Assembly: GCA_965207995.1 (NCBI GenBank)
Contig: OZ242299.1
Location: forward strand, 1,240,001 to 1,304,000
Direction of reading: 5' to 3'
Source: DAOUKH01 sp965207995
GTDB taxonomy: Bacteria > Chloroflexota > Dehalococcoidia > SHYB01
DNA length: 64,000 nt
Below, one piece after another: positions 8,271 to 17,518 of the stretch (its first letter is position 1; the number at the start of each line of letters is the position of its first letter). The position numbers were made by a program, and so were the translations under genes. The notes beneath the pieces are model-generated. The model did no database searches, had not been told where the DNA came from, and saw only the letters and a list, made by a program, of their open reading frames with translations.

Positions 8271-11200
8271 CCGCCGAGTGGGCCCCGGCCGACCAGTCCG
8301 TCCGCGACCGCATCGAGGCCGAGCTCGGCACCAGCCTCTTCGTCGAGGCCGGCGCGGGCGCGGGCAAGACGACCGCGCTCGTCTCGCGGATCGTCGCGCT
8401 GATCGCCTCGGGCCGCGCCAAGGTCGAGGAGATCGCCGCCATCACCTTCACCGAGGCCGCCGCCGCCGAGCTCCGCGAACGGGTCCGCGAAGGGCTGGAG
8501 CGGCGGTCCGTCGACGGGGCCGGCGGTGGGAAAGCGGAGCGTTGCCGCGCCGCCCTGGAGAACCTCGAATCGGCCTCCGTCCAGACGCTGCACAGCTTCG
8601 CCGGGGCCCTCCTCCGCGAGCGCCCGCTGGAAGCCGGGTTGCCCCCCGGCTTCGAGGTCGCCGACCCCATCGCCTCCGACCTCGCCTTCGACGAGGCTTG
8701 GCAGGGCTGGCTGGACATCGCGCTCGATTCAGTGGAGGCGGCGGGGCCGATGCGTCAGGCCATCCGCCTCGGGCTGCGCCCCGACCATCTGCACGAGATG
8801 GCGAAGATCTTCCATGACAACTACGACCGGCTCGATCACCCGTTCCCTCTCCCGCCCTATCCCGAGCCCCGCATCGCGGCGGAGCTGGCCGACGCCCGGC
8901 CCGAAATCGAGACGCTACTCGAACTGTCGACGCTGGGCGAGGACGACCCGCTATTCCGGCACGGGAGCCAGGTCGCCGACCTCGCCGGCCGGCTCGAAGG
9001 CGAGAGCGACACGAGCGCCGTATGGTCGCGGCTTTCGCGTTTCGGCAGGCTTTCGTTCGGCAGAGGCAGGCAGAGCGACTGGCGCACCGGCCCCGACAGC
9101 GTCAACGGCTGCAAGGCCCTCAAGGCCCTCCTTCAGGAATTGGAGGAGGCCCGCGCCGATGAGCTTGGCGAGGCGAGGGCGGCGGCGCTGCTCGCCGTCG
9201 CGGAGCAGGTGCGCCGCTTCATCATCGGCTACGCCGAGCGCCGCCGCCGCGAGGGGCGGGCCGAGTTCCACGACCTGCTCGTCTGGGCCCGCGACCTCCT
9301 TCGCGACCACGCCGACAGCCGCAGGCACTTCCAGCGCCGCTTCTCGCACATCCTCATCGACGAATTCCAGGACACCGACCCCATACAGGCCGAGATTGCC
9401 TTCCTCCTCGCCGGCGACCCGGACGGCGACCAAGAGGCCGAGTGGAGGAGCGCGACCGTCGTCCCCGGCAAGCTGTTCGTCGTGGGCGATCCCAAGCAGT
9501 CGATCTACCGCTTCCGGCGGGCCGACATCGCCGCGCTGGGCGAGGTGCGGGAGCGCTTCGGCAATGACCGCGTCTCGTTGACCCAGAATTTCCGCTCCCA
9601 GGAGCCGGTCATCAGTTGGGCCAACCACGTGTTCCGGCAGTACATGACCGGCCCGGCCCAGGCAGTGTACGAAGACCTCAAGGCACGGTGGACGCCGCCC
9701 CAGGCCGGCCCGCCGCTCGGCGTTCATCGTTTCGGAACGGCCCTCGCCACCGCCGACGAAGTCCGGAAGGCGGAGGCATCGGCGGTGGCCGGGCTCATCG
9801 CAGAAATCGAACGGTCGTGGCAGGTGCGGGACAGGAGCACGGGCATGGACGGCGTCGTCCTTCGCCCGGCGCGGCTGCGCGACGTCTGCATCCTGATGCC
9901 GACGCGGGCCAACCTGCGGGCCATCGAATACGCCCTCGAAGACGCCCGCATCGCCTACCGCGTGGAGAGCCAGACGCTGGTGCTCGCCACGCAGGACGTG
10001 CGGGAGGTCCTCAACTGTCTTCGGGCCATCGACAGCCCCGCCGACCAGGTGGCGATCGCCGCGGCGCTCCGCTCGACCATCTTCGGCTGCAGCGACGTCG
10101 AGCTGCTGGAGTTCGCCGACGCCGGGGGCCGCTTCAACTATTTCAGCCCCGGCCACGACTCGGGGCCGGTCGCCGATGCCCTCGCCACGCTCCTCGCCTA
10201 CCACCGCGAGCGGACGTGGACCCGGCCCGACGCGCTCGTGGAGTCGCTGGTGCGCGAGCGCCAGGTCGTCGAGGCGGCCTTTGGGCGGCCCAGGCCCCGC
10301 GAGCGCTGGCGGCGGCTGCGTTGGGTCGCGGACCAGGCACGGGCCTACGTCGAATCAAGCGGGAGCTCGCTGCGCGGCTTCCTCGACTGGATCGAGCGGC
10401 AGCAGGAGGAGGGTGCCGGCGCGGTCGAAGTCCCCGTCCCCGAAGCCGACGAGGACGCCGTCCGCATCATGACCGTCCACGCGTCGAAGGGGCTGGAGTT
10501 CCCCATCGTGATTCTGGCGGGGCTTGGGGCCGAGCGGCGCGCCCGCCCCGGCAACGTCATCTTCCCCCGCGACGGCGGCGCGCCGGAGATGAGCTTCGGA
10601 GGCGGAGTATTCCACACCCCCGGCTGGGACACGGCCAAGGACGTAGAGCGGGATGCGGACGCCGCCGAAGGTGTGCGGCTCGCCTACGTGGCGGCGACCC
10701 GCGCCGAGGACCACCTCGTACTCAGCCTCTTCCGGTCGGAGCGTGGGACGCCTCCCGCGGCGAGGATCGAGGAGCTCTGCGCTGGTGACGAATTGCTCTG
10801 GCGCGGGATTGACCTCGACGCCCTGCCGGACAGCGGCCCACCGCCCTCGGGCGGGGCCGCGAGCGACCTCACCGCTCCCGACCGGCAGGGGTGGATCGAG
10901 GGACGAGCGGAGCTGGTCAAGGGGGCATCGACGCCCGACGCCGTCGCGGCGACGACCTTGGCCCAACAGGCCAAGGAGGAACGCGACGAGGAGCACGCCC
11001 CCTACCGGCGGGGCCGCGGCGGAACGAACCTGGGCCGCGCCGTCCACGGCGTGCTGCAGAGCATCGACCTCGCCTCCGGTGCCGGCATCGAGGCGGTCAG
11101 CCAGGCGCAGGCCGCCGCCGAGGGCATCGGCGACCGCTGGCGGGAGGTGGCGTCGCTCGCGCAGGCGGCGGTGGAGTCGGCGTTGGTCAAGCGCGCCGTG

Positions 11201-11521
11201 GCTTCAGGGATGTACTACCGGGAGCTTTACGTCAGCACGCCCGCGGAAGACCGTCTACTCGAAGGCTTTGTCGACCTGCTGTTCGAGGAGGACGGCGAGA
11301 TCGTGCTGGTGGACTACAAAACGGACGCCCTCGAGGCGGAAGAGGAGCCGCCGCAGCGGTACCGCCTGCAAGGCGGCGCCTATGCCCTCGCCGCCCGGAA
11401 CGCCACCGGACGGCCCATCAAGGAAGTCTCGCTGCTCTTCCTCCGTCCCGTGCGGGCCGCGACCTTCACCGACGTGGACGCCCTCTGCGCCGAGGCCCAA
11501 GCCGCCCTCGCGGCGGCGTAG
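8267..11521 (+). CDS. addA: AddA-like UvrD-family helicase-nuclease subunit
   Basis: A 1084-residue superfamily 1 helicase with a C-terminal nuclease. Motifs in order: Walker A EAGAGAGKTTALVSR near residue 27; motif II ILIDEFQDTDPIQ near 362; motif III VVGDPKQSIYRFRRAD; motif IV TQNFRSQEP; motif V IMTVHASKGLEFPIV; motif VI LAYVAATRAEDHLVLS. The C-terminal PD-(D/E)XK nuclease has GRAVHGVLQS, EGFVDLLFEE, IVLVDYKTD and YRLQGGAYALAA. The ATG at 8267 overlaps the addB stop, implying translational coupling; an in-frame upstream start at 8195 would overlap addB by 76 bases and is unlikely. With addB it supplies the RecBCD-equivalent function. Confidence 0.92.
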   Translation: MTAEWAPADQSVRDRIEAELGTSLFVEAGAGAGKTTALVSRIVALIASGRAKVEEIAAITFTEAAAAELRERVREGLERRSVDGAGGGKAERCRAALENLESASVQTLHSFAGALLRERPLEAGLPPGFEVADPIASDLAFDEAWQGWLDIALDSVEAAGPMRQAIRLGLRPDHLHEMAKIFHDNYDRLDHPFPLPPYPEPRIAAELADARPEIETLLELSTLGEDDPLFRHGSQVADLAGRLEGESDTSAVWSRLSRFGRLSFGRGRQSDWRTGPDSVNGCKALKALLQELEEARADELGEARAAALLAVAEQVRRFIIGYAERRRREGRAEFHDLLVWARDLLRDHADSRRHFQRRFSHILIDEFQDTDPIQAEIAFLLAGDPDGDQEAEWRSATVVPGKLFVVGDPKQSIYRFRRADIAALGEVRERFGNDRVSLTQNFRSQEPVISWANHVFRQYMTGPAQAVYEDLKARWTPPQAGPPLGVHRFGTALATADEVRKAEASAVAGLIAEIERSWQVRDRSTGMDGVVLRPARLRDVCILMPTRANLRAIEYALEDARIAYRVESQTLVLATQDVREVLNCLRAIDSPADQVAIAAALRSTIFGCSDVELLEFADAGGRFNYFSPGHDSGPVADALATLLAYHRERTWTRPDALVESLVRERQVVEAAFGRPRPRERWRRLRWVADQARAYVESSGSSLRGFLDWIERQQEEGAGAVEVPVPEADEDAVRIMTVHASKGLEFPIVILAGLGAERRARPGNVIFPRDGGAPEMSFGGGVFHTPGWDTAKDVERDADAAEGVRLAYVAATRAEDHLVLSLFRSERGTPPAARIEELCAGDELLWRGIDLDALPDSGPPPSGGAASDLTAPDRQGWIEGRAELVKGASTPDAVAATTLAQQAKEERDEEHAPYRRGRGGTNLGRAVHGVLQSIDLASGAGIEAVSQAQAAAEGIGDRWREVASLAQAAVESALVKRAVASGMYYRELYVSTPAEDRLLEGFVDLLFEEDGEIVLVDYKTDALEAEEEPPQRYRLQGGAYALAARNATGRPIKEVSLLFLRPVRAATFTDVDALCAEAQAALAAA

Positions 11522-11530
11522 TGCAGGGGT

Positions 11531-11616
11531 TGGTGCCAGAGGTGAGAGTCGAACTCACACGGGGTTGCCCCCAACGGTTTTTGAGACCGTCGCGTCTGCC
11601 ATTCCGCCACTCCGGC
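11531..11616 (-). tRNA. tRNA-Leu (anticodon CAA)
   Basis: On the minus strand the sequence folds as a class II tRNA. The acceptor arms GCCGGAG/CTCTGGC pair (one G-T), the D arm carries GGCGGAATGGCAGACGC, and the anticodon stem ACGGT/ACCGT encloses the loop CTCAAAA with anticodon CAA. A long variable arm (GGGG/CCCC) is typical of leucine tRNAs, and the T arm contains GTTCGACTC. The discriminator is A and CCA is encoded. A TATAAT box lies upstream on the same strand at 11637-11642. Confidence 0.95.
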
Positions 11617-11755
11617 CAACGGAAGCGAGTGGGGTCATTATAGCGCGGGCCCCGCGCCGGGCACGGGCTCCGCTACACGGCGTGGTCGAGTTTTGTATAC
11701 TTCGGCATCCGATGTACCCGAGCGGTGACGGCGCCGTGGGCGGGCAGGAGGACGT

Positions 11756-13822
11756 ATGACCCGGAAGAGGTTCGCAAGACCCATCGCGCTTGGCATCGCA
11801 TTCCTGGCCGGCGTCCTGGTCGTGGCCGCGTGCGGCGCCGCCGAGCCGACTCCGGCGCCCACGGCCGAGCCTGAGGTCATCGTGCACACGCCGACGCCGC
11901 AGCCGACGCCGACGCAAGAGGTCATCGTACAGACGGCCACCCCGGGCCCGACACCGACTCCTGGACCGACACCGACGCGGGCGGTCATCGTGCAGACGGC
12001 CACCCCCGGCCCGACACCGGCGCCTGCTCCGACCTCCGCCGCGGAGGTCATCGTGCAGACCGCCACGCCTACGCCACCCCCCAAGCTCGGCGCCATTACC
12101 GAAGAAATCGTCGGCTGGCGCGTCATCCAGGGGAACGGCCTCGACACCTGGCGGGTGCCGCCCCAGCGCGGCGGGACCTTCATCTACGGTTTCCCACTTC
12201 CGACCCGCGGCACCGACCTCGTGCTCAGCGACTCGTTCGCCACGGCGGTCGCGGTAACGCCGTCGTACAACTCCATTACGCGGTGCACCCCGGCGCCCTA
12301 TCTGCGAGTGGGCGACGTCGGCGCCTGCAAGTCGCAAGGCGACCTGGCGACCGAGTGGAGCATGACCGACTCGACGACGTTGACGTTCAAGCTCGCCGAA
12401 GGGGTGAAGTGGCACACCATCGACCCCAGTCACCCCTCCTACTCCGAAGAGCTCAAGGCCCTGTACGGCCGGGAGCTCACCGCCGACGACGTCGTCCATA
12501 CCGTCATGTACTGGCTGGGGCAACTGACGAAGCCGGACGGGGAGCCGCAAGGCACGCCGCAGAACAACCAACGGTTCACCACGCAGCTCGCCGGCGCGCG
12601 GGCCATCGACCGGTACACCGTCGAGCTCAAGCTGGGCCTGCCGGACCCCAACTACGCCACCATGTTGTCGGAGTGGAACGCCCGCGTCGTTCCTCCCGAG
12701 ATCTTCGCCCTCGACGGCCACTACAACAACAGGGTCGTCGGCACCGGCCCCATGATCCAGGTCAGTCACGACCCGCAGGTCGAGATCTCCTTCGCGGCCA
12801 ATCCCGACTATTTCAAGGACGGGGCCGACGGCGCGCCGCTGCCCTACCTTGACGGCTACGAGGTGATCTTGGGGGTGACGCCCAACCTCACGCGCTCGGC
12901 GATGATCACCGGCAAGATCGACATGGACATGCAGAACCTGGGCGTGAACACGCCGTCGGCGGCGGTGAACTACGGCCGGCTCTGCCCCGATTGCACCATC
13001 GTCGAGTCCTTCCAGACGTGGAGGATCTTCTCCGTGGGCTTCAAGAGCGAGGGTGAAGGCGCCCCCTTCGCGGACGAAAAGTCGCGAATGGCCATCGCGA
13101 AGGCGATCGACCATCAAGGAATCATCGACACCGTATTCGAGGGCGCGGCGGCGGTGCTGCCGGTGACCGGCACCTGGAATACGTTCTTCGACGAGTTCCC
13201 CGACCTGCGCGCGATGGGGAACAACCTCCCCGACGACGAGAACCCCTACGCCTTCGATCCGGAGGTCGCGAGGAGCCTCTGGGCGGAGGCCGACCCCAAC
13301 CCAGGCGTTGAACACGAGATCATCTATTGGCCTTACGTGCCGCTCATAACGGTCCTCGCCGAGGTGATCGCCTCCCACCTGTCGGCCAACCTCGGAATAG
13401 AGGTGGAGGCCAAGAAGGCGACCGACGTCGGCTCGTACTACACCGCCATAGGACTCCTGGGGCCGCCGCGGCAGCGGTTCGACAGCATGGCGATGTTCGT
13501 TCAATTGCCGACGGTCTCCCCCGGGGCCTGGGCGGCCAGCTTCGTCCTTGGCCCGCCGAACCTGGAGGACCGGAAGAACCCGCTCCTCATCCAGCTGGCG
13601 TTGCAGTGGGTCCAGGAAACCGACCCAACCAAGGTCAGGGAGATCGCTCGCCAGTGGTACGCCGAGATCATCAACGATTTCCGCAGCGTGGGGACGGCCA
13701 TTCCCGCGGTCTACCACATCCAGAGCAAGCGGACACGGAACATGTACGAGTACCGGCTGGCGGGGCTGCAGCTGCACCACGGCGGGTGGCACATCGAGTA
13801 CGTCTGGGTAGACCACGGCTAA
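11756..13822 (+). CDS. ABC transporter substrate-binding lipoprotein, family 5, with VIVQTATP linker
   Basis: A 688-residue lipoprotein with signal peptide and lipobox VVAAC (Cys 26). A linker built of about four repeats of V-I-V-x-T-x-T-P plus Pro/Thr runs (residues about 30-100) is probably a flexible, perhaps glycosylated, stalk. The mature domain begins near GAITEEIVGWRVIQGNGLDTW and shows family 5 features: EWSMTDSTTLTFKLAEGVKWH, ELTADDVVHTVMYWL, GTGPMIQVSHDPQVEI, PYLDGYEVI. It has a good AGGAGG site and a TATACT box at 11696-11701. Its closest relative in the window is the next gene. No permease or ATPase is adjacent, so the partner transporter is unknown. Confidence 0.9.
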   Translation: MTRKRFARPIALGIAFLAGVLVVAACGAAEPTPAPTAEPEVIVHTPTPQPTPTQEVIVQTATPGPTPTPGPTPTRAVIVQTATPGPTPAPAPTSAAEVIVQTATPTPPPKLGAITEEIVGWRVIQGNGLDTWRVPPQRGGTFIYGFPLPTRGTDLVLSDSFATAVAVTPSYNSITRCTPAPYLRVGDVGACKSQGDLATEWSMTDSTTLTFKLAEGVKWHTIDPSHPSYSEELKALYGRELTADDVVHTVMYWLGQLTKPDGEPQGTPQNNQRFTTQLAGARAIDRYTVELKLGLPDPNYATMLSEWNARVVPPEIFALDGHYNNRVVGTGPMIQVSHDPQVEISFAANPDYFKDGADGAPLPYLDGYEVILGVTPNLTRSAMITGKIDMDMQNLGVNTPSAAVNYGRLCPDCTIVESFQTWRIFSVGFKSEGEGAPFADEKSRMAIAKAIDHQGIIDTVFEGAAAVLPVTGTWNTFFDEFPDLRAMGNNLPDDENPYAFDPEVARSLWAEADPNPGVEHEIIYWPYVPLITVLAEVIASHLSANLGIEVEAKKATDVGSYYTAIGLLGPPRQRFDSMAMFVQLPTVSPGAWAASFVLGPPNLEDRKNPLLIQLALQWVQETDPTKVREIARQWYAEIINDFRSVGTAIPAVYHIQSKRTRNMYEYRLAGLQLHHGGWHIEYVWVDHG

Positions 13823-13853
13823 CGTCCCAGGTTGGTTGACCATGACACCGTAG

Positions 13854-13887
13854 GAACGGCCCCGCGGGCGCGGGGCCGTTCTCTTTT
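13854..13887 (+). terminator. Rho-independent terminator after the first VIVQTATP lipoprotein gene
   Basis: A perfect 12-bp stem, GAACGGCCCCGC (13854-13865) with GCGGGGCCGTTC (13870-13881), has a 4-base loop and is followed by TCTTTT. It lies 31 bases past the stop codon and separates the two tandem binding-protein genes, implying separate transcription. Confidence 0.85.
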
Positions 13888-13998
13888 GCCGTGAGGCACC
13901 TCCAACAGTTGACACAACCTACCCTGACATGTTTAGGTATTGCGTCCCGCGCTCACGCGCGGGGCCGTGAGGCCGTGCGGAACGGCAGGAGGACCTCA

Positions 13999-16068
13999 AT
14001 GGCCGGAAGAATGCTATCCAAGATCATCCCGCTGACCGTCGCGGCGCTGGTCACGGCATTGGTCGTGGCTGCTTGCGGCGGTGACGCCGATCCGACGTCG
14101 GCGCCGGCGCCGGCGGCGACGCCGACGCAGCAGGTGATCGTGCAAACCCCAACGCCGCTCCCAACGGCGACGGTCGAAGTGATCGTGCAGACGGCCACGC
14201 CCGTTCCGGCGGGGCCGGCGGCGGCGACGCCGACGGCCGAAGTGATCGTGCAGACGGCCACGCCCGTTCCGACGTTTACTCCCGTTCCCACGGCGGAGGC
14301 GATGACGGTCGTGCAGACGGCCACGCCGACGCCCACGCCCAACATCGGAGCCATCACGCAGGAGATCAAGGGCTGGCGGCCCATCCAAGGCAACGGCCTC
14401 GACTCGTGGCGCGTTCCTCCGCAGCGTGGCGGGACGTTCGTCTACGGATTCGCCGCTCCCAGCCGCGGCATCGACCTCGTCATCAACCAGTCATTCACCG
14501 TGGCCGTCGCCGCCACGCCGGTCTACAACTCGATCGCCCGCTGCACGCCGGCCACCCAGCTCGAGGTGGGCGACATCGGCTTCTGCGAAGCCCAGGGCGA
14601 CCTCGCCTCCGCTTGGACCACCCCCGACGGCGGCGCGACCTGGAACTTCACCATCGCCGAAGGCGTCAAGTGGCACTCGCCGCCCACGTCCGCCCGCGGC
14701 TACACCGCGGAGCTCTCCGGCCTCTATGGCCGCGACCTCACCGTCGACGACATCATCCATTCGACGATGTACTGGCGGAGCATGCTGCCGGACCAGGCGA
14801 CGGCGCAGGGCAACCTCCACTTCACCGCGCAAATCGAAGACGTCGTCGCCCTCGACGACAGCACCGTCTCCTTCATCCTCGACGGCCCCGACCCCAACTA
14901 CCCGACGCTGCTCTCGGACTGGAGAGCCCGCATCTTCCCGCCGGAAATCTTCGCGATGGACGGCAAGTACACCGAGCGGTCCGTCGGCACCGGTCCCATG
15001 ATGGTCGACCAGTACGATCAGCAGGTCGAGGCAATGTACGTGGCCAACCCCGACTACTTCAAGGCTGGGGCCGATGGTGAGCCTCTTCCCTACCTCGACG
15101 GCTACAACCTGCTCCTCGGCATGTCGGCCAGCCTGGGGCGGTCGGCGATGATCACCGGCCAGATCGACATGCACGCCCAAAACCTGGGGCTCAGCACGCC
15201 CTCGGCGGCGGTGAACTTCGGGCGGCAGTGCCCCGACTGCACCATCGTCGAGTCCTTCCAGCCGTGGCGGAACTTCAGCGTCGGCTTCAGGACGGAGGGG
15301 CCGGACGCCCCCTTCGCCGATAAGCGGGCCCGGCTCGCCATCGCGAAGGCGGTCGACCTCCAGGGCATCATCGACAACATCTTCGAAGGCGCGGCCGTCG
15401 TGCTGCCCGTGTTCGGCGCCTGGAATACCTTCTTCGACGAGATCCCCGACCTGCGGGCCTTAGGGAACAACCTGCCCGACGACGAGAACCCCTACGTCTT
15501 CGATCCGGATGTCGCGAAGCAACTATGGGCGGAGTCGGGCCACAGCCCGGGCGAGCAGCATGAGCTCATCTACTTCGCCTACTCATCCACGAACGCCAAT
15601 AACAACGAGGCCTTCGCCAACGAGCTCAGGAATAACCTGGGTATCGAAGTGACGGTGAACCGGGCCCCCGACATCGGCACCTATTACCGGGCCATCGGCT
15701 ACCTGGCGCCGCCGCATCAGGAGTTCCCCAGCATGGCCCAGTACGTGCAGGGTCCGCGCGTCTCGCCGTCCGCGTGGGCGGGGAACCTCCTCGGAGCGGG
15801 TGCGGCCAACCTGGAGGACCGGAGCAATCCCATCCTTGAGGGTCTGGTCGCCGAGTGGAAGACCACCACCGATGCCGACCGGATCCGGGAGATCACCCGC
15901 GAGTTCTACGCCGAGGTCATCAACGACTTCCGCAACTTCGGGCTGCCTACCCCGGCGACGTACCACGTGGAAAGCCAGCGGACGCGGAACATGTACGAGT
16001 TCCGCCTCGCCGGCATCCAGCTCCACCAGGGCGGCTGGCACATCGAGTACGTCTGGGTGACCCAGTAG
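13999..16068 (+). CDS. ABC transporter substrate-binding lipoprotein, family 5, tandem paralogue
   Basis: A 689-residue lipoprotein starting at the ATG at 13999, six bases after AGGAGG; an upstream in-frame start at 13891 would read through the terminator region. Lipobox VVAAC has Cys 26. The linker again repeats VIVQTATP several times. The mature domain parallels the previous gene almost block for block (GAITQEIKGWRPIQGNGLDSW, RVPPQRGGTFVYGF, TIVESFQPWRNFSVGF, YHVESQRTRNMYEFRLAGIQ). The pair thus arose by tandem duplication. Both end in WHIEYVWV. The differing mid-sections suggest a shift in ligand. No transporter subunits lie next to it. Confidence 0.9.
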   Translation: MAGRMLSKIIPLTVAALVTALVVAACGGDADPTSAPAPAATPTQQVIVQTPTPLPTATVEVIVQTATPVPAGPAAATPTAEVIVQTATPVPTFTPVPTAEAMTVVQTATPTPTPNIGAITQEIKGWRPIQGNGLDSWRVPPQRGGTFVYGFAAPSRGIDLVINQSFTVAVAATPVYNSIARCTPATQLEVGDIGFCEAQGDLASAWTTPDGGATWNFTIAEGVKWHSPPTSARGYTAELSGLYGRDLTVDDIIHSTMYWRSMLPDQATAQGNLHFTAQIEDVVALDDSTVSFILDGPDPNYPTLLSDWRARIFPPEIFAMDGKYTERSVGTGPMMVDQYDQQVEAMYVANPDYFKAGADGEPLPYLDGYNLLLGMSASLGRSAMITGQIDMHAQNLGLSTPSAAVNFGRQCPDCTIVESFQPWRNFSVGFRTEGPDAPFADKRARLAIAKAVDLQGIIDNIFEGAAVVLPVFGAWNTFFDEIPDLRALGNNLPDDENPYVFDPDVAKQLWAESGHSPGEQHELIYFAYSSTNANNNEAFANELRNNLGIEVTVNRAPDIGTYYRAIGYLAPPHQEFPSMAQYVQGPRVSPSAWAGNLLGAGAANLEDRSNPILEGLVAEWKTTTDADRIREITREFYAEVINDFRNFGLPTPATYHVESQRTRNMYEFRLAGIQLHQGGWHIEYVWVTQ

Positions 16069-16100
16069 CCCAAGCCGCGCGCTTCAAGCACGCCTAGACG

Positions 16101-16134
16101 GAGAGGCCCGGCGCACGCCGGGCCTCTCTTTGCG
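16101..16134 (+). terminator. Rho-independent terminator after the second VIVQTATP lipoprotein gene
   Basis: A 12-bp perfect stem, GAGAGGCCCGGC (16101-16112) with GCCGGGCCTCTC (16117-16128), has loop GCAC and is followed by TTTGCGTTT. It closes the second binding-protein transcript. Confidence 0.85.
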
Positions 16135-16162
16135 TTTGAGGGCGGCGGGCTCATCGTATAAT
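16135..16162 (+). promoter_or_regulatory. Candidate promoter for amidohydrolase gene
   Basis: TTTGAG (16135-16140), a 16-base spacer and a consensus TATAAT (16157-16162), starting just past the terminator and 29 bases before the amidohydrolase ATG. Confidence 0.55.
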
Positions 16163-16190
16163 CGGCCCGCCAACGCTCAGGAGGGTGACG

Positions 16191-17378
16191 ATGACGACGG
16201 AGGCGAAGGTCAAGCTCAAGGTTGTTGACGCCGACGGGCACTACATGGAGCCGCCGAGTGGCCTCGCCCCGTGGATCGAGGACCGCTACAAGGACGTGGC
16301 CCCATTCCTCGACCCCCATCCCGACGGCGGCGTCAGTTGGGGAGGACGGAGCTGGTTCCTCGAAGGGGCGCCCGGCTTCACCGAGGGCGGGGGCGGCTTC
16401 GCGCGCGATAACGAGACCTCCACCAAGAACCTCCTGATCAATTCCGGCGAGCGCAAGGGCTCGTCGATGATGAGAATGCCGGTCCCCGCAGCCTACGAGC
16501 CGGAGGCGCGCCTCAAGTTGCTCGACGAGGAGGGGATGGACGCGGCGGTCTTTTATCCCACCGGCGCGCTGACCTGGGTGCCCGACGTCGATTACCACCA
16601 TGCCCTGAACCGCGCCCTGAACGACTGGGTGGCCGAGTTCTGCGCCTTCGACCCCGCGCGCCTCTTCGGCGTGACCAACATCGTGGCCATTCACGACGTC
16701 GAGGAAGCGTGCAGCGAGGTCCGGCGCTGCGCCGAGAGGCACGGCTTCAAGGCCATCTTCCTGCGCACGGCACTGCCCAGCGAGCATGCCCGCTGGTGGA
16801 GCGACGAGTACGACCCGCTCTGGGCAACCTGCCAGGAGCTCGATGTGGCCGTCGGCTTTCATCCCTTCCCCGGCGACTCGATGTGGGGCGCGGGGCGCTA
16901 CTTCGACCTCCAGCGCAGCGACCCAAACCGCATCATGATGCGCACGCCCTTCATTGCGCCCGTCGACGCCATGAACACCATCATGGGGCTCATCGTGGGC
17001 GGCATCACCGAGCGCTTCCCCGACCTGCGGTTCGGCATGCTGGAGAGCGGCGGCGGCTGGATCGTCCCCTTCCTGGAGCGTCTCGACAACCGCTACGAAA
17101 TCATGAGCAAGCTCCCCGACGGCCTGAAGACCATCCCCAGCGAGTACTTCAAGCGGCAGTGGTGGATCGCCTTCGACCCCGAGGAGGTCACCCTGCCCCT
17201 CGCCGTCGACTACATCGGCGGCGACCGCATCATCTGGGGCTCGGACTACCCCCATCCCGACGCCTTCTACCCCAACTTCCTCGACATGCTCAACGAGAAT
17301 ATCGCCGTGCTTCCCCGCGACACGCAGGAGCGGATCCGGGGCCGCAACGCAGTCGACTTCTACAAGCTCGAAGGCTAG
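16191..17378 (+). CDS. Amidohydrolase family 2 metal-dependent hydrolase/decarboxylase
   Basis: A 395-residue TIM-barrel protein of the amidohydrolase_2 (ACMSD-like) family. It shows the N-terminal metal motif region VVDADGHYMEPP, a mid-barrel LDEEGMDAAVFYPTG, the strand VGFHPFPGDS, and the C-terminal IIWGSDYPHPDAFYP whose Asp is the conserved active-site acid. Members are zinc-dependent hydrolases or decarboxylases acting on ring-cleavage products and carboxylic acids; the substrate here is unknown. The ATG at 16191 sits 5 bases after AGGAGGG; a GTG two codons earlier is the alternative. It is the first of three family members in this window and precedes acyl-CoA dehydrogenases. Confidence 0.88.
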   Translation: MTTEAKVKLKVVDADGHYMEPPSGLAPWIEDRYKDVAPFLDPHPDGGVSWGGRSWFLEGAPGFTEGGGGFARDNETSTKNLLINSGERKGSSMMRMPVPAAYEPEARLKLLDEEGMDAAVFYPTGALTWVPDVDYHHALNRALNDWVAEFCAFDPARLFGVTNIVAIHDVEEACSEVRRCAERHGFKAIFLRTALPSEHARWWSDEYDPLWATCQELDVAVGFHPFPGDSMWGAGRYFDLQRSDPNRIMMRTPFIAPVDAMNTIMGLIVGGITERFPDLRFGMLESGGGWIVPFLERLDNRYEIMSKLPDGLKTIPSEYFKRQWWIAFDPEEVTLPLAVDYIGGDRIIWGSDYPHPDAFYPNFLDMLNENIAVLPRDTQERIRGRNAVDFYKLEG

Positions 17379-17442
17379 CGCCCGGCGGAAGAAGCGCAGC
17401 GAGGGCCGGCGAACGCCGGCTATCGCCGCATTCAGCCCGATG

Positions 17443-17470
17443 TTGACTCCCTTCGGCAAGCTGCTATGGT
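17443..17470 (+). promoter_or_regulatory. Candidate promoter for acyl-CoA dehydrogenase cluster
   Basis: TTGACT (17443-17448), a 16-base spacer and TATGGT (17465-17470), 48 bases before the first acyl-CoA dehydrogenase ATG. A GCCGGC/GCCGGC hairpin at 17405-17420 just upstream may help end the preceding transcript but has no T-run. Confidence 0.5.
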
Positions 17471-17518
17471 TTCGAGGATGCCGGGGGCGGGCGCCGCTCC
17501 CGGGGAGGCGGTTCACCC

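Noticed and set aside
17403..17420. GCCGGC/GCCGGC hairpin as terminator after the first amidohydrolase
   Set aside because: Short stem without a T-run; noted only as possible, not listed as a terminator.
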